Below are positions 6,132 through 14,576 of a DNA stretch of 64,000 nucleotides, piece after piece. Position numbers and translations under genes: made by a program. Source of the stretch: Enterococcus raffinosus (GTDB taxonomy: Bacteria > Bacillota > Bacilli > Lactobacillales > Enterococcaceae); the NCBI RefSeq assembly GCF_018917525.1, contig NZ_JAHLOS010000004.1, forward strand, positions 62,001 through 126,000, read 5' to 3'. A model generated the notes under the pieces. That model was given only the letters and a program-made list of their open reading frames with translations. It searched no databases and was not told where the DNA came from. Position 1 is the first letter of the stretch. Every line of letters begins with the position of its first letter.

Positions 6132-7817
6132 ATGATTTCGGGAGCTGAATTGGTTGTTAAGGCATTAATTGAGGAGAAGGTTGAGGTTTGTTTTGCTTAT
6201 CCGGGAGGACAGGCGATTGATTTGTTTGATGCGCTTTACCAGAGAGAGGAGTTTCGTGTTATTTTGCCCAGACATGAGCAAGGATTGATTCATGCAGCAG
6301 ATGGATTCGCGCGCTCCACTGGAAAAGTCGGTGTTTGTCTAGTCACTAGTGGTCCAGGGGCGACGAATCTTATAACAGGGATCGCTACGGCGGGGTATGA
6401 TTCCTCTCCTTTAGTTTGTATTACGGGACAGGTTTCAACACATTTGATTGGAAAGGACGCTTTTCAAGAAGTAGATATGTTAGGAATCTGTCGTTCAATT
6501 GCAAAATACGCTGTGACAGTCAGGAAGCGAGAGGATTTAGGGAGGATTTTGAAGAAAGCATTTGTTATCGCGCAATCTGGTAAGCCAGGGGTTGTGGTAG
6601 TTGATATACCAAAAAATATTCAGCAGGAGCTTGGTTCAGAAAAATATCCAAAAGAAGTAGCGATCCGCGGTGGACAAAAAACGCAAATGATCTCACTGAA
6701 AAAACTAGAAACCGCAGCTGAAATACTCGAAGCCGCTAAGAAACCTGTCTTGCTGCTTGGAGGTGGTGTACATCGTGCGAGGGCGTATAAAGAAATAGTG
6801 TCCTTTATTGACAAGTACAATCTGCCAGTTGTTAGCACGATTATGGGAAAAGGGGCTTTGCCTAGTAATCACCCGAATTATATTGGTAATGTAGGCATTC
6901 ATGGCAGCTATGCAGCCAATCAGGCAATTCTGAACAGTGATGTTCTTTTCGCGTTAGGAACACGTTTAAATGATCGTGTGACTGGAAATGCTGCAGTATT
7001 TTGTCCTTCTACAAAACTGATTCACCTAGATATTGATCCGGCAGTCATTAATAAAAATGTTGATGCACATATTGGGTTAGTAGGAGATATTAAAGAGTTA
7101 TTGCCAAAAATCACTAGCCTGCTTCACACGACAAGCTATGAAGAGTGGTTACAAGAAATCAAGAATAAGAATGTACTCCTGCCTGTACACATGGAAGAAG
7201 CAGGACTAACACCAGAAAAGATTATTAAAAAAATCAACGAACATTTCTCAAATGCAATCGTGGTAACCGACGTTGGACAAAATCAGTTATGGACGACCCA
7301 ATTTCTTGAAATCACAAAAGAAAGACAACTGCTGACTTCAGGTGGATTAGGTACGATGGGCTTCGGTTTTCCAGCATCTATTGGGGCCAAATTAGGGAAT
7401 CTGGAAAAGGATGTCCTGACAATTACGGGTGATGGCGGTTTTCAAATGAACCTTCAAGAGCTTGCGACAGTGATGTTAGAAAAAATTCCGATTATTATTT
7501 GCATTTTCAACAATGAAAGTTTAGGAAATGTTCGTCAATGGCAAGAAATGTTCTATGACAAACGCTATTCTTACACGAAGTTAAGTGAGGACGGCATGTC
7601 TTATCTACCAGATTTTATCGCTTTAGGCCGCAGCTATGGAGTAGACGGTATTAGAATCACTGATGAAGAAGAGCTTGACCACGCATTTATCCGAGCAAAA
7701 GGTGCTAAAAATCAACCATTTATTTTGGAGTTTATGCTTAAGACAGAACAAAAGGTCTTACCAATTGTTCCGCCAGGTCAAGGGTTGAAGGAGATGATTA
7801 CTTATGCAGACAATTAA
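6132..7817 (+). CDS. ilvB: Acetolactate synthase large subunit
   Basis: This 561-aa ThDP-dependent enzyme condenses two pyruvates to acetolactate, or pyruvate with 2-oxobutyrate. Visible features are the catalytic Glu in RHEQG (near residue 49), a Gly-rich FAYPGGQ N-terminus, the central domain of anabolic AHAS, and the ThDP motif GDGGFQMN through CIFNN. AGGAGGT is 8 bases upstream. It overlaps ilvN by 14 bases, and a dedicated ACT-domain subunit favours the anabolic IlvB type over AlsS. No ilvC, ilvD or leu genes are in the window, so the product's fate (branched-chain amino acids or acetoin) is open. Confidence 0.9.
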   Translation: MISGAELVVKALIEEKVEVCFAYPGGQAIDLFDALYQREEFRVILPRHEQGLIHAADGFARSTGKVGVCLVTSGPGATNLITGIATAGYDSSPLVCITGQVSTHLIGKDAFQEVDMLGICRSIAKYAVTVRKREDLGRILKKAFVIAQSGKPGVVVVDIPKNIQQELGSEKYPKEVAIRGGQKTQMISLKKLETAAEILEAAKKPVLLLGGGVHRARAYKEIVSFIDKYNLPVVSTIMGKGALPSNHPNYIGNVGIHGSYAANQAILNSDVLFALGTRLNDRVTGNAAVFCPSTKLIHLDIDPAVINKNVDAHIGLVGDIKELLPKITSLLHTTSYEEWLQEIKNKNVLLPVHMEEAGLTPEKIIKKINEHFSNAIVVTDVGQNQLWTTQFLEITKERQLLTSGGLGTMGFGFPASIGAKLGNLEKDVLTITGDGGFQMNLQELATVMLEKIPIIICIFNNESLGNVRQWQEMFYDKRYSYTKLSEDGMSYLPDFIALGRSYGVDGIRITDEEELDHAFIRAKGAKNQPFILEFMLKTEQKVLPIVPPGQGLKEMITYADN

Positions 7818-8304
7818 ACAGAAATGGTTAAGCGTCTACGTTGAAAACGAAGTTGGCGTATTAGCAAGAGTCTCTGGATTATTTTCCGGAAAATTGTATA
7901 ATTTAAATAGCTTAACGGTTGGTGAGACAGAGGTCAAAGATATTTCTCGGATGACTATCAGCCTTTTTAGCGATGAGCGAACCTTTAAACAAATTAAACA
8001 TCAATTAAGCAATATGATCGAAGTGATCCAAGTGATTGATTACACCGACATTCCCATTCACACTAAAGAGGTAATGTACGTTAAGCTGCCTTATTATGAA
8101 AGTCTCGAAAACGATCTAAATGGATTGACTCAGGCAAACAGATTTATCATTATTGATCAAACAACAGATCAAATGCTGATCGAGTGTATCAATACTGACG
8201 CGCAAAATAACCAACTAATTACCGATCTCCAACAAAGCATTTCTCAAGAAATCGAAGTGATTCGGGGAGGAAGTGTGGCGATCGCAAGTCTAATAAAGGA
8301 GTAA
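7804..8304 (+). CDS. ilvN: Acetolactate synthase regulatory subunit
   Basis: The 166-aa product begins with an ACT domain (SVYVENEVGVLARVSGLF through EVIQVIDYTDI), followed by the C-terminal domain typical of IlvN. In anabolic AHAS this subunit raises activity and gives valine feedback inhibition. It overlaps ilvB by 14 bases, a layout typical of translational coupling for equimolar subunits. The length matches the usual 160-170 residues. Confidence 0.9.
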   Translation: MQTIKQKWLSVYVENEVGVLARVSGLFSGKLYNLNSLTVGETEVKDISRMTISLFSDERTFKQIKHQLSNMIEVIQVIDYTDIPIHTKEVMYVKLPYYESLENDLNGLTQANRFIIIDQTTDQMLIECINTDAQNNQLITDLQQSISQEIEVIRGGSVAIASLIKE

Positions 8305-8315
8305 GTATTTCCTGT

Positions 8316-8888
8316 ATGAAAAATACGCGAAGCAATATTATGGCTGCTACAAGAAAACTAATCGTTGAAAAAGGCTACAGTGACATGACAACAAAAGATG
8401 TTGCAAAAGAAGCGCAAGTAAACGAAGTGACGCTGTTTCGGCAATTTGGCAGTAAGAAAGAACTACTGTTGGCAACATTAAAAGAAGCCGAGTGGATTCC
8501 TTCTGTAAATAAGGAGATTTATGATCAATTTCAATGGGAGCTAACCAGCGATCTTCGTTTGATGATGGAAGCGTATCTCACACAGGTGACGCCAGAGATT
8601 GTCCGCTTTTCCTTAGGGCTTCGCGCACAAGAAATTTATCAAGAAACGATGCCTTATATTGAGAAAATTCCAACAGCCTTTATTCAGACGCTGGAGGATT
8701 ATTTGATTAGAATGAAGTCAAAAAAGCAAGTCAAAATCCATGACCCGAAAAAATCAGCGGAAATTATTTTTTTTAGTATGATAGGCTTTGCTTTCCTGCA
8801 CGCCTACTCTAGCAGCGATCAGTATGAAAAGGAAGTGGAAATCTTTATTTCTCATGCCATTGATCAATTTATTAATGGCCTCATTTGA
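8316..8888 (+). CDS. TetR-family repressor, likely local regulator of ilvBN
   Basis: The 190-aa product has an N-terminal TetR helix-turn-helix (DMTTKDVAKEAQVNEVTLFR then QFGSKKELL, about residues 23-50) and a helical ligand-binding C-terminal domain. It is the third gene of the ilvB-ilvN transcript and starts 11 bases after the ilvN stop, with AAAGGAG overlapping that stop. A perfect 22-bp palindrome sits on the operon promoter, which suggests autorepression relieved by a metabolite. The ligand is unknown. Confidence 0.85.
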   Translation: MKNTRSNIMAATRKLIVEKGYSDMTTKDVAKEAQVNEVTLFRQFGSKKELLLATLKEAEWIPSVNKEIYDQFQWELTSDLRLMMEAYLTQVTPEIVRFSLGLRAQEIYQETMPYIEKIPTAFIQTLEDYLIRMKSKKQVKIHDPKKSAEIIFFSMIGFAFLHAYSSSDQYEKEVEIFISHAIDQFINGLI

Positions 8889-8904
8889 ATACGAATAAAA
8901 AAAA

Positions 8905-8957
8905 CACCTGAATACGCTGCTCAATTGTTCGGACAGTTTGTATTCAGGCGTTTTTTT
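8905..8957. terminator. Bidirectional terminator between tetR and sirC
   Basis: A 9-bp stem (CCTGAATAC at 8907-8915 / GTATTCAGG at 8940-8948) with a 24-base loop is flanked by A and T runs. It serves the convergent tetR and sirC genes. Confidence 0.75.
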
Positions 8958-9408
8958 ATTCTAATGAGTTTCCTTTTAGAAATGAACGAATTTTTTCTTT
9001 TAATAGCTTGGTCTTTCGCGGATTGGCACCTTTAGTAGTTAATGCAATCCCAAAATCCTTTTCTTTAATCCATGCCATGTTGAAAAAATTGCTATTGCTT
9101 TGATTGGTTGTATCATTTACGAGTTGTCGCGGTGTCGTTTCATTCAAAACAGCTTGGTTGACTGCTGGATTATCTGTACAGATAAAAATGACTTGAAAAC
9201 CAGTAGTATCACCATATTGAAAGGAACGTTCCCGCAATAAAACTTTTCCACTTTTCTTTGCTGTTAGTAAGGTATCAGAAAAATTCGGCGCGATAACCGT
9301 GGGTTTTACACCTGCTTCAATCAATCCGCAAACTTTTCGAGTGGCTATTCTCCCACCGCCGATCACTAGGACAGAAAACTGCTGGATATCAATTAAGATT
9401 GGGTACAT
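8956..9408 (-). CDS. sirC: Precorrin-2 dehydrogenase (SirC type)
   Basis: The 150-aa protein has the N-terminal Rossmann motif VLVIGGGRIATRK of the Met8/CysG-N/SirC family and the conserved NPRKTKLLKEKIR region near the C-terminus. It oxidises precorrin-2 to sirohydrochlorin with NAD+. It is short and lacks the extra C-terminal domain of Met8 and CysG, so chelation is likely left to CbiK in the nearby operon. AAGGAGT lies upstream of the ATG at 9408. It follows the permease by 25 bases on the minus strand, so it is outside the riboswitch-controlled cobalamin transcript. Confidence 0.85.
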   Translation of the reverse strand: MYPILIDIQQFSVLVIGGGRIATRKVCGLIEAGVKPTVIAPNFSDTLLTAKKSGKVLLRERSFQYGDTTGFQVIFICTDNPAVNQAVLNETTPRQLVNDTTNQSNSNFFNMAWIKEKDFGIALTTKGANPRKTKLLKEKIRSFLKGNSLE

Positions 9409-9433
9409 AGGCGTAACTCCTTAGTCAATGATT

Positions 9434-10945
9434 TTACGGATTTTCGCTGTTTTGTTTAGACAAATTCACTAGAGCTTTTTTCTGTTCAAAGCGAAAATAG
9501 ATGAAGTGGGAAAGAACACCAAAGAATACTGGACCTAAAAGCAAGGTTGAAAAGTTCAGATAATTTCCTAATTTCAAGGGTTCATATATTTGAAAGGCAA
9601 TTGCAACAAAAATACAGACACAAACGCTTATGGAAAGAAAATAATTCAGGTAATTATTTTTAATAATCAATGACTGTTTCTGGATGATTTTTTTCTTTAA
9701 AAAGAAAGGAAAACTAGCTGCGACAATAAAATATGGAATCGCTCGTGAAACATTCGTCATGTAGGTTAATTGATTAAATAAATCTGATAAAAAAGTATTA
9801 CTAAATGACAACAGCCCAATGAATAAAGAAATCAGCAAGGCTTGGATCCAAAGTGCATTTTCAGGCATTTGATTCCTATTCAGTGCTGAAAATTTTGGCC
9901 AGAAAACTTTAGGTGTACTCTTTATCAAGCTTTTCAATGGACCATAGCTTATTGAGCTAAGAAGACTCAAATATGCCAGCCCCATTGTCAGGGCGGTGTA
10001 ACGAATAAAAATCTGAGTCAATAAGTGCGTGTGACTAACTGACAGGTTGAAACTGCCAGCCAATGTTTTGGCCAACTGTTCCATGACACCATACATTAGA
10101 TTTCCCAAATGAAGAGACGTTGTCTCCCGTAAGCCGTCAATGTTATTTGCACAGCTCCAAATGATAATGCCGCTAACGTATAAAAATAACACAACAAACG
10201 AACTGATAATCACGGCTCGCGGAAATCTGCTGCGGCTTTTTTTTGTTTTATCGGCAAGACTCGCAATCGTATCCAATCCCCCGAATGCGGTGATCGAAAA
10301 AATGAAAAAAGGCAGCTGTGAGAGCAGGCGGCTCGATGATTCTTGAAAAAAACTTGGCACAGTCAAACTATGATGGATATTTATTAAGACTAGTTCGGGA
10401 TTCTTAAAAATCAAAATTAAATTACCAGATAACGAAAGGATTAACAAACCAACCATAGCGTAACCGCTAATATGCAGAAAACGGAAAATGACTTGGAAGC
10501 CACGTTTGTTCATCCAAGTGATACCTATTACTGCCAATATAGAAAATAACGCTAACCATATTTGAGAAGAAACACCGAACCAATTCATTGACGTAGTTAT
10601 ATCTTGCCCGAAGAACAGAATAGAGATTGGAATGAGAATCTTCATAAATAAACTAATCATCCAAATGAAGTAGCTGCTATACCATAAAAAAACAGTTGTG
10701 AAAGCTGCCTTAGGAGAAAGGGACTCTTTTAACCAGTCATAGATCGCTCCTGAGCGATGTGCGTACTTTTTGGTATACTGCGCTACGATCAGTGCGTAGG
10801 GAATAAAATAAAAGAGGGCACTAATAAAAAACCAAATAAGTGATTGACTTCCCAGCATAAAAAATGCTGAGATCATACTAGAAAATGAGTACACAGTAGT
10901 GGTAATGATCAAAATCAGATTTTGTGAAGATTGTTTTTTAGTCAT
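9434..10945 (-). CDS. APC-superfamily amino acid permease (YjeM-like)
   Basis: The 503-aa integral membrane protein has about 12 hydrophobic segments and the sequence character of the glutamate/GABA antiporter branch of the APC superfamily (start ILIITTTVYSFSSMISAFF, then RSGAIYDWLKESLSP, then FSITAFGGLDTIASLADKTK). The substrate cannot be read from sequence. It is the first gene of a minus-strand pair with sirC. No cobalamin riboswitch was found upstream of it on that strand. Confidence 0.8.
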   Translation of the reverse strand: MTKKQSSQNLILIITTTVYSFSSMISAFFMLGSQSLIWFFISALFYFIPYALIVAQYTKKYAHRSGAIYDWLKESLSPKAAFTTVFLWYSSYFIWMISLFMKILIPISILFFGQDITTSMNWFGVSSQIWLALFSILAVIGITWMNKRGFQVIFRFLHISGYAMVGLLILSLSGNLILIFKNPELVLINIHHSLTVPSFFQESSSRLLSQLPFFIFSITAFGGLDTIASLADKTKKSRSRFPRAVIISSFVVLFLYVSGIIIWSCANNIDGLRETTSLHLGNLMYGVMEQLAKTLAGSFNLSVSHTHLLTQIFIRYTALTMGLAYLSLLSSISYGPLKSLIKSTPKVFWPKFSALNRNQMPENALWIQALLISLFIGLLSFSNTFLSDLFNQLTYMTNVSRAIPYFIVAASFPFFLKKKIIQKQSLIIKNNYLNYFLSISVCVCIFVAIAFQIYEPLKLGNYLNFSTLLLGPVFFGVLSHFIYFRFEQKKALVNLSKQNSENP

Positions 10946-11513
10946 CGTCCGCTCCTTAAAGTCTTTTCTCCATCTTATTTTCTTTTAAATAAAAAGACAA
11001 GATGAATTTTGATTTAAAAGAATTACTTCATCAAAAAAGCGGTAGATAAAAATGAATGAAAAGATTGATAAATCAATGATTTTTCAAATCGAATAATAAA
11101 TAATAACAATATATTGCTTTGTTTTAGGTTCGAAATAACAAAATTTGGCTGAACTTCAGCGATTGAATAGCTTTCCTTTGATTGCTTTATTAAAATTCAA
11201 GAAAAACCTTTAACCAGTAGTTAAATCTGAAAATAGCAGTATTTTATATTGTTTGAGCAGGGAAATAAGATTCTGAAGACTATCTTTTTAGAATACATAT
11301 CAAGATTATTGAAGGACACAGTTCTCTTCTACATTCTAGAGCGAATGATGATGACGATTGCATGATTCCGTGAGGATAGTACATATTTCGATCATCATTT
11401 TTTTAAATCGTCAATCAGTTTTAAATATAGTAATATTTTGCTCTTACCTTTTTCAAAATAGCACAATGTGGCTGAGTTATGGAAAAAAGCCAAGAATAAG
11501 GAGAAACGTTTGC
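10946..11513. other. Long gene-free region upstream of the B12 riboswitch
   Basis: About 570 A+T-rich bases lie between the divergent permease and the cobalamin operon leader. I see no convincing gene: the one 60-codon frame lacks a ribosome site and recognisable content. The region contains an imperfect duplicated segment, annotated separately, and a small GCTGA/TCAGC hairpin near 11148-11160. Confidence 0.6.
11133..11475 (+). repeat. Imperfect direct repeat pair in the operon leader
   Basis: The segments 11133-11152 and 11456-11475 match at 17 of 20 positions and both end in GGCTGA. Looser similarity extends about 25 bases upstream of each (ATATT, GCT, TTC blocks). The second copy ends 39 bases before the extended -10 box of the riboswitch transcript. 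Function unknown. Confidence 0.45.
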
Positions 11514-11519
11514 TATAAT
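11511..11519 (+). promoter_or_regulatory. Extended -10 promoter of the cobalamin operon
   Basis: TGC followed by a consensus TATAAT (11514-11519) precedes the riboswitch by about 25 bases. No good -35 hexamer is seen 17 bases upstream, as is common for extended -10 promoters. Confidence 0.6.
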
Positions 11520-11543
11520 AAAGAAAAATTGAATACTTAATAA

Positions 11544-11671
11544 CTGATCAAGGGAATGAGGTGAAAATCCTCAACAGCCCCTTTCTACTGTATATGCGGA
11601 TGAACTCTCACAAGCCACTTTTCGGGAAGGCGAGATAGTAAATGGATGCAAAGTCAGGATACCTTGTTCAG
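11544..11671 (+). promoter_or_regulatory. Cobalamin (B12) riboswitch
   Basis: P1 is formed by CTGATCAAGG (11544-11553) and CCTTGTTCAG (11662-11671). Between them are GAATGAGGTGAAAATCCTCA, a short CAGCCCC segment, the B12 box (AAGCCACTT, then CGGGAAGGCG) and the GCAAAGTCAGGATACC strand. A terminator follows at 11744-11790. Adenosylcobalamin binding is expected to shut off the operon. Confidence 0.95.
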
Positions 11672-11743
11672 GGATTAAAAAATAATTGGATTGGGAAGAT
11701 TATTTTGCTAACGGTATTATTTGGTGTATTTAGACAAATAAAA

Positions 11744-11790
11744 AACGCGGCGAGACCATCTTTTCTGGACTCGCTGCGTTTATTTTTTTT
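11744..11790 (+). terminator. Riboswitch-controlled terminator
   Basis: A roughly 15-bp stem (AACGCGGCGAGACCA / TGGACTCGCTGCGTT, one wobble and one mismatch) is followed by a T-rich run. It stands between the B12 aptamer and the first operon gene. Confidence 0.85.
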
Positions 11791-12003
11791 GGTTATCAAT
11801 CAGAATTTACTGAGAAAACAAATAGTATATCAAAAGTAATAAGGATGTCAGTTCAACTTTTCGCAGGTTACTTAAAACAGAAGGATATTAAGCAATAAGA
11901 ATCAAAATAAAGCTCAAGAACTTTAGTTGAATGATATACGACATTCGAATCGAACTAATTTTACTTGAAAAATTAATACATTAAAACGAATAAGGAGTGA
12001 AAC
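11791..12003 (+). other. Untranslated stretch between terminator and cblT
   Basis: These 213 A+T-rich bases contain only the cblT ribosome site (AAGGAG, 11992-11997). I see no second aptamer or gene here. Confidence 0.5.
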
Positions 12004-12504
12004 ATGATGAAGTATTCAACAAAGAAATTGGCAACATTAGCAATTCTGCTGGCGCTATGTGTGATTGGGGCAAACATTAAAATCCTTGGTTCAATCGCAT
12101 TAGACTCTTTTCCCGCATTTATTGGTGCAATCATTCTTGGCCCTGCCGCAGGAGCATTTTTAGGATTTTTCGGACACATGATCTCAGCGTTACTGTCAGG
12201 GTTTCCTAATACTTTGCCAATTCATCTGATTATTGCTGTATTGATGGCGGCCTGTATGTTCTTTTATAGCTGGACGCGCAAAAAGTTGCAAAGAAATAAG
12301 GTCGCAGCTTCGATAATTTCGATGCTGGTGGCTTACGTAATCAATGTACCATTGGATTTGCTATTGCTTTATCCATTGATGGGGCCGGTTGTTTTCATGC
12401 TTTTCGTCCCCCTGACCTTGGCGACAGTCGTGAATTTAACTCTATCTGAGATTGTGATTCTAGGAATCCCACAAAAATATAAAGAAGCAATCTTTCTAAA
12501 ATAA
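12004..12504 (+). CDS. cblT: ECF transporter S component, probable alpha-ribazole transporter
   Basis: The 166-aa hydrophobic protein has about five membrane segments and the ECF S-component pattern (N-terminal KKLATLAILLALCVIGANIK, then ILGPAAGAFLGFFGHMIS). AAGGAG lies 6 bases before ATG 12004, with ATG 12007 an equal alternative. It is the first gene of a B12-riboswitch operon that also encodes a CblS-type kinase, the pairing known from Listeria and Geobacillus where CblT imports alpha-ribazole. The substrate is inferred from context; a general cobalamin-precursor S component is the alternative. The energising ECF-A/A'/T module is presumably encoded elsewhere. Confidence 0.75.
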   Translation: MMKYSTKKLATLAILLALCVIGANIKILGSIALDSFPAFIGAIILGPAAGAFLGFFGHMISALLSGFPNTLPIHLIIAVLMAACMFFYSWTRKKLQRNKVAASIISMLVAYVINVPLDLLLLYPLMGPVVFMLFVPLTLATVVNLTLSEIVILGIPQKYKEAIFLK

Positions 12505-12525
12505 TCAAGAAGCGGAGTCGTTGTT

Positions 12526-13590
12526 ATGGCAGTGAAGCATGGAGGAAATATTCAAGAAATCAGTGAATTATATCAGATAGATAAGAAAGAGTTAATTGAT
12601 TTTAGTGCAAATATCAACCCCTTAGGTATTCCCCAAGGAGTCAAAGCAACACTAACGAAGGGCATTGCGGAGCTAGTTCATTATCCTGATATTCGATACC
12701 ACGCACTAATCCAGTCAATCGCTGATTTTCACGAGATTTCAGCAGAATTTGTCTATCCAGCCAATGGGGCTGCTGAGGCGATATTTATGTTGGGAAGAAC
12801 GCTTATGCTGAAAAGACTATTATTGCTTGCACCGACTTTCATGGAGTATGAAGCAGCTTTTAGTCAACAAAAAACTGAATTTAGCTATTTTAATTTGGAG
12901 CAACGCAATTTTCAATGGACAATTTCAGAATTGATACAATCAGCGAAGGAACAGCAAGTGGATGGCATCTGCCTCTGTAACCCCAATAATCCAACTGGTC
13001 AAATGCTGAAACAATCAGAGCTTGAGGAATTGTCTCAATTTTGTCAGAGAAATGAGATAGCTTTAATTATCGATGAGGCATTTGTAGATTTTACAAGGGA
13101 GGAATATTCGCTTGTTTCTTCAATCAGCACTAATAAAAGCCTCTACATCTTTCGATCGTTGACAAAAATGTTTGCGATTCCAGGTTTGCGTTTAGGCTAC
13201 TTGCTAAGTAGTAATCGCGCTGTTCTAGCTCAAATTGAAGCGAAAACTGTGCCTTGGCACATTAATACCTTTGCAGATATTGCCGGACAGCAAGCATTGA
13301 AGGAAACAAGATTTATTAAGGATAGCCAGCACTATATTGCAGAGGAACGAAGGTTTTTAGAAAAGGGGTTGGCTCAATTTAAGGAGCTAGAAACGTTTTC
13401 TAGTCAGACAAACTTTATTTTCTTGCGATATCAGGGTTCGGGTTGTCTACAAGAAAAATTGATCCAAAAAAATATTCTGATTCGAAATTGTAATAGCTTT
13501 CATGGCTTGTCTCAAAAATATTATCGAATTGCAGTTAAATCAAGAGTTGATAACAAATCCTTACTTGATGCATTGGAGGCGATTTTATGA
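12526..13590 (+). CDS. cobD: L-threonine-O-3-phosphate decarboxylase
   Basis: The 354-aa PLP enzyme has the fold-type I aminotransferase pattern of CobD and HisC: DFSANINPLGIP at the N-terminus, CNPNNPTG, IIDEAFVDF, and FRSLTKMFAIPGLRLGY with the PLP lysine in SLTK. In B12 synthesis CobD makes (R)-1-amino-2-propanol phosphate for the nucleotide loop. The adjacent pduX supplies its substrate, which favours CobD over histidinol-phosphate aminotransferase. It overlaps pduX by 4 bases. Confidence 0.88.
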   Translation: MAVKHGGNIQEISELYQIDKKELIDFSANINPLGIPQGVKATLTKGIAELVHYPDIRYHALIQSIADFHEISAEFVYPANGAAEAIFMLGRTLMLKRLLLLAPTFMEYEAAFSQQKTEFSYFNLEQRNFQWTISELIQSAKEQQVDGICLCNPNNPTGQMLKQSELEELSQFCQRNEIALIIDEAFVDFTREEYSLVSSISTNKSLYIFRSLTKMFAIPGLRLGYLLSSNRAVLAQIEAKTVPWHINTFADIAGQQALKETRFIKDSQHYIAEERRFLEKGLAQFKELETFSSQTNFIFLRYQGSGCLQEKLIQKNILIRNCNSFHGLSQKYYRIAVKSRVDNKSLLDALEAIL

Positions 13591-14576
13591 GAGTAACGGC
13601 TTCTTGTACCGGTTCATGCGGAGAATTGATTCAAGGCTGGCTAGGTGATTCGCAAAAATTAGTTAGTTATGGAATTGATCGATTTTCTAAAGTAACGCTT
13701 CAAACGGGAATTGCTTCTAAAGGAGCTAAACCAAAAATCGAGAAAGCGATCAATAAAACGCTGGATCACTTAAGAATACCGAATGCTAAAAGAGAAAAGC
13801 TATCTTTCGTGATCAATTCAGAACTACCGATAGCTAAAGGGATGGCTAGTAGTACGGCGGATATTGCCGCAGCTTGCCAAGCAACAACTACTTACTATGG
13901 AAGAAAGATTACCAGAGATGAAATTATCGACATTTGTTTGGCAATTGAACGTACAGACAGTATTCTTTTCCCAACACTTACATTGTTTGAGCAGAAAAAT
14001 GGGTCAGTTAGAGAGAGCAGCGGATGGGCTCCCCATTTTTACGTGGTTGTTTTGGAGCCAGAAGAAACCTTAGAAACCGAAATTTTTCATTCACAAGAGA
14101 ACGAGCGCCTATTTTTTCAACAGCGAGCACTCTTTACAGAAGTTTATCAGTGTTATGTAGGGGCAGTGAGAGAAAAATCGTTGCAAATGCTTGGAGAGGC
14201 GGCGACACAGAGCGCTCTATTAAATCAGGAAATTTTAGCTAAACCCTATTTCTCAGAATTGATGAAGCTTAGACAGTACCATCAGTGGTTAGGAGTCAAC
14301 GTTGCACATAGTGGCTCAGTAGTTGGAATCATGATTGAAAAACCAGAAGAAATCCCAGCAGTTCTAGAGGTGATAAAGAAATCCAATGTGTCACGTTGGT
14401 ATTCCAAGGTCAGTGTTCATCAAAGCTGCTACCGAGGAGTAGAACTGATAGAAGCGAGGAAAATGAATGAAGAAGCTGATGATCACCGCTGTTTCCAGCG
14501 GCTCAGGAAAGACAACGATAACGCTTGGCTTAATGAAACTTTTGCAAAATCGCGGGTATCGAGTTCAACCCTATAA
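13587..14576 (+). CDS. pduX: L-threonine kinase PduX, with probable frameshifted C-terminal tail
   Basis: The product is a GHMP-family kinase (GSCGELIQG at the N-terminus, then LPIAKGMASSTADIAAA as the ATP loop) that phosphorylates L-threonine for CobD. The 329-aa frame runs 110 bases into cbiA, far more than the 1-22-base overlaps typical of this operon. Its last roughly 37 residues are simply cbiA DNA read in another frame. If the A4 run at 14460-14463 had three A, the frame would stop at TGA 14464-14466, directly before the cbiA ATG. A one-base insertion, real or from sequencing, is likely. The catalytic core appears intact. Confidence 0.85.
   Translation: MRVTASCTGSCGELIQGWLGDSQKLVSYGIDRFSKVTLQTGIASKGAKPKIEKAINKTLDHLRIPNAKREKLSFVINSELPIAKGMASSTADIAAACQATTTYYGRKITRDEIIDICLAIERTDSILFPTLTLFEQKNGSVRESSGWAPHFYVVVLEPEETLETEIFHSQENERLFFQQRALFTEVYQCYVGAVREKSLQMLGEAATQSALLNQEILAKPYFSELMKLRQYHQWLGVNVAHSGSVVGIMIEKPEEIPAVLEVIKKSNVSRWYSKVSVHQSCYRGVELIEARKMNEEADDHRCFQRLRKDNDNAWLNETFAKSRVSSSTL

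Noticed and set aside
11358-11540. A 60-codon plus-strand frame upstream of the B12 riboswitch.
   Set aside because: It has no ribosome site, runs through the promoter into the aptamer leader, and shows no recognisable content.
11642-11839. A 65-codon frame beginning in the B12 riboswitch.
   Set aside because: It overlaps the aptamer and its terminator, so the bases are explained by RNA structure.
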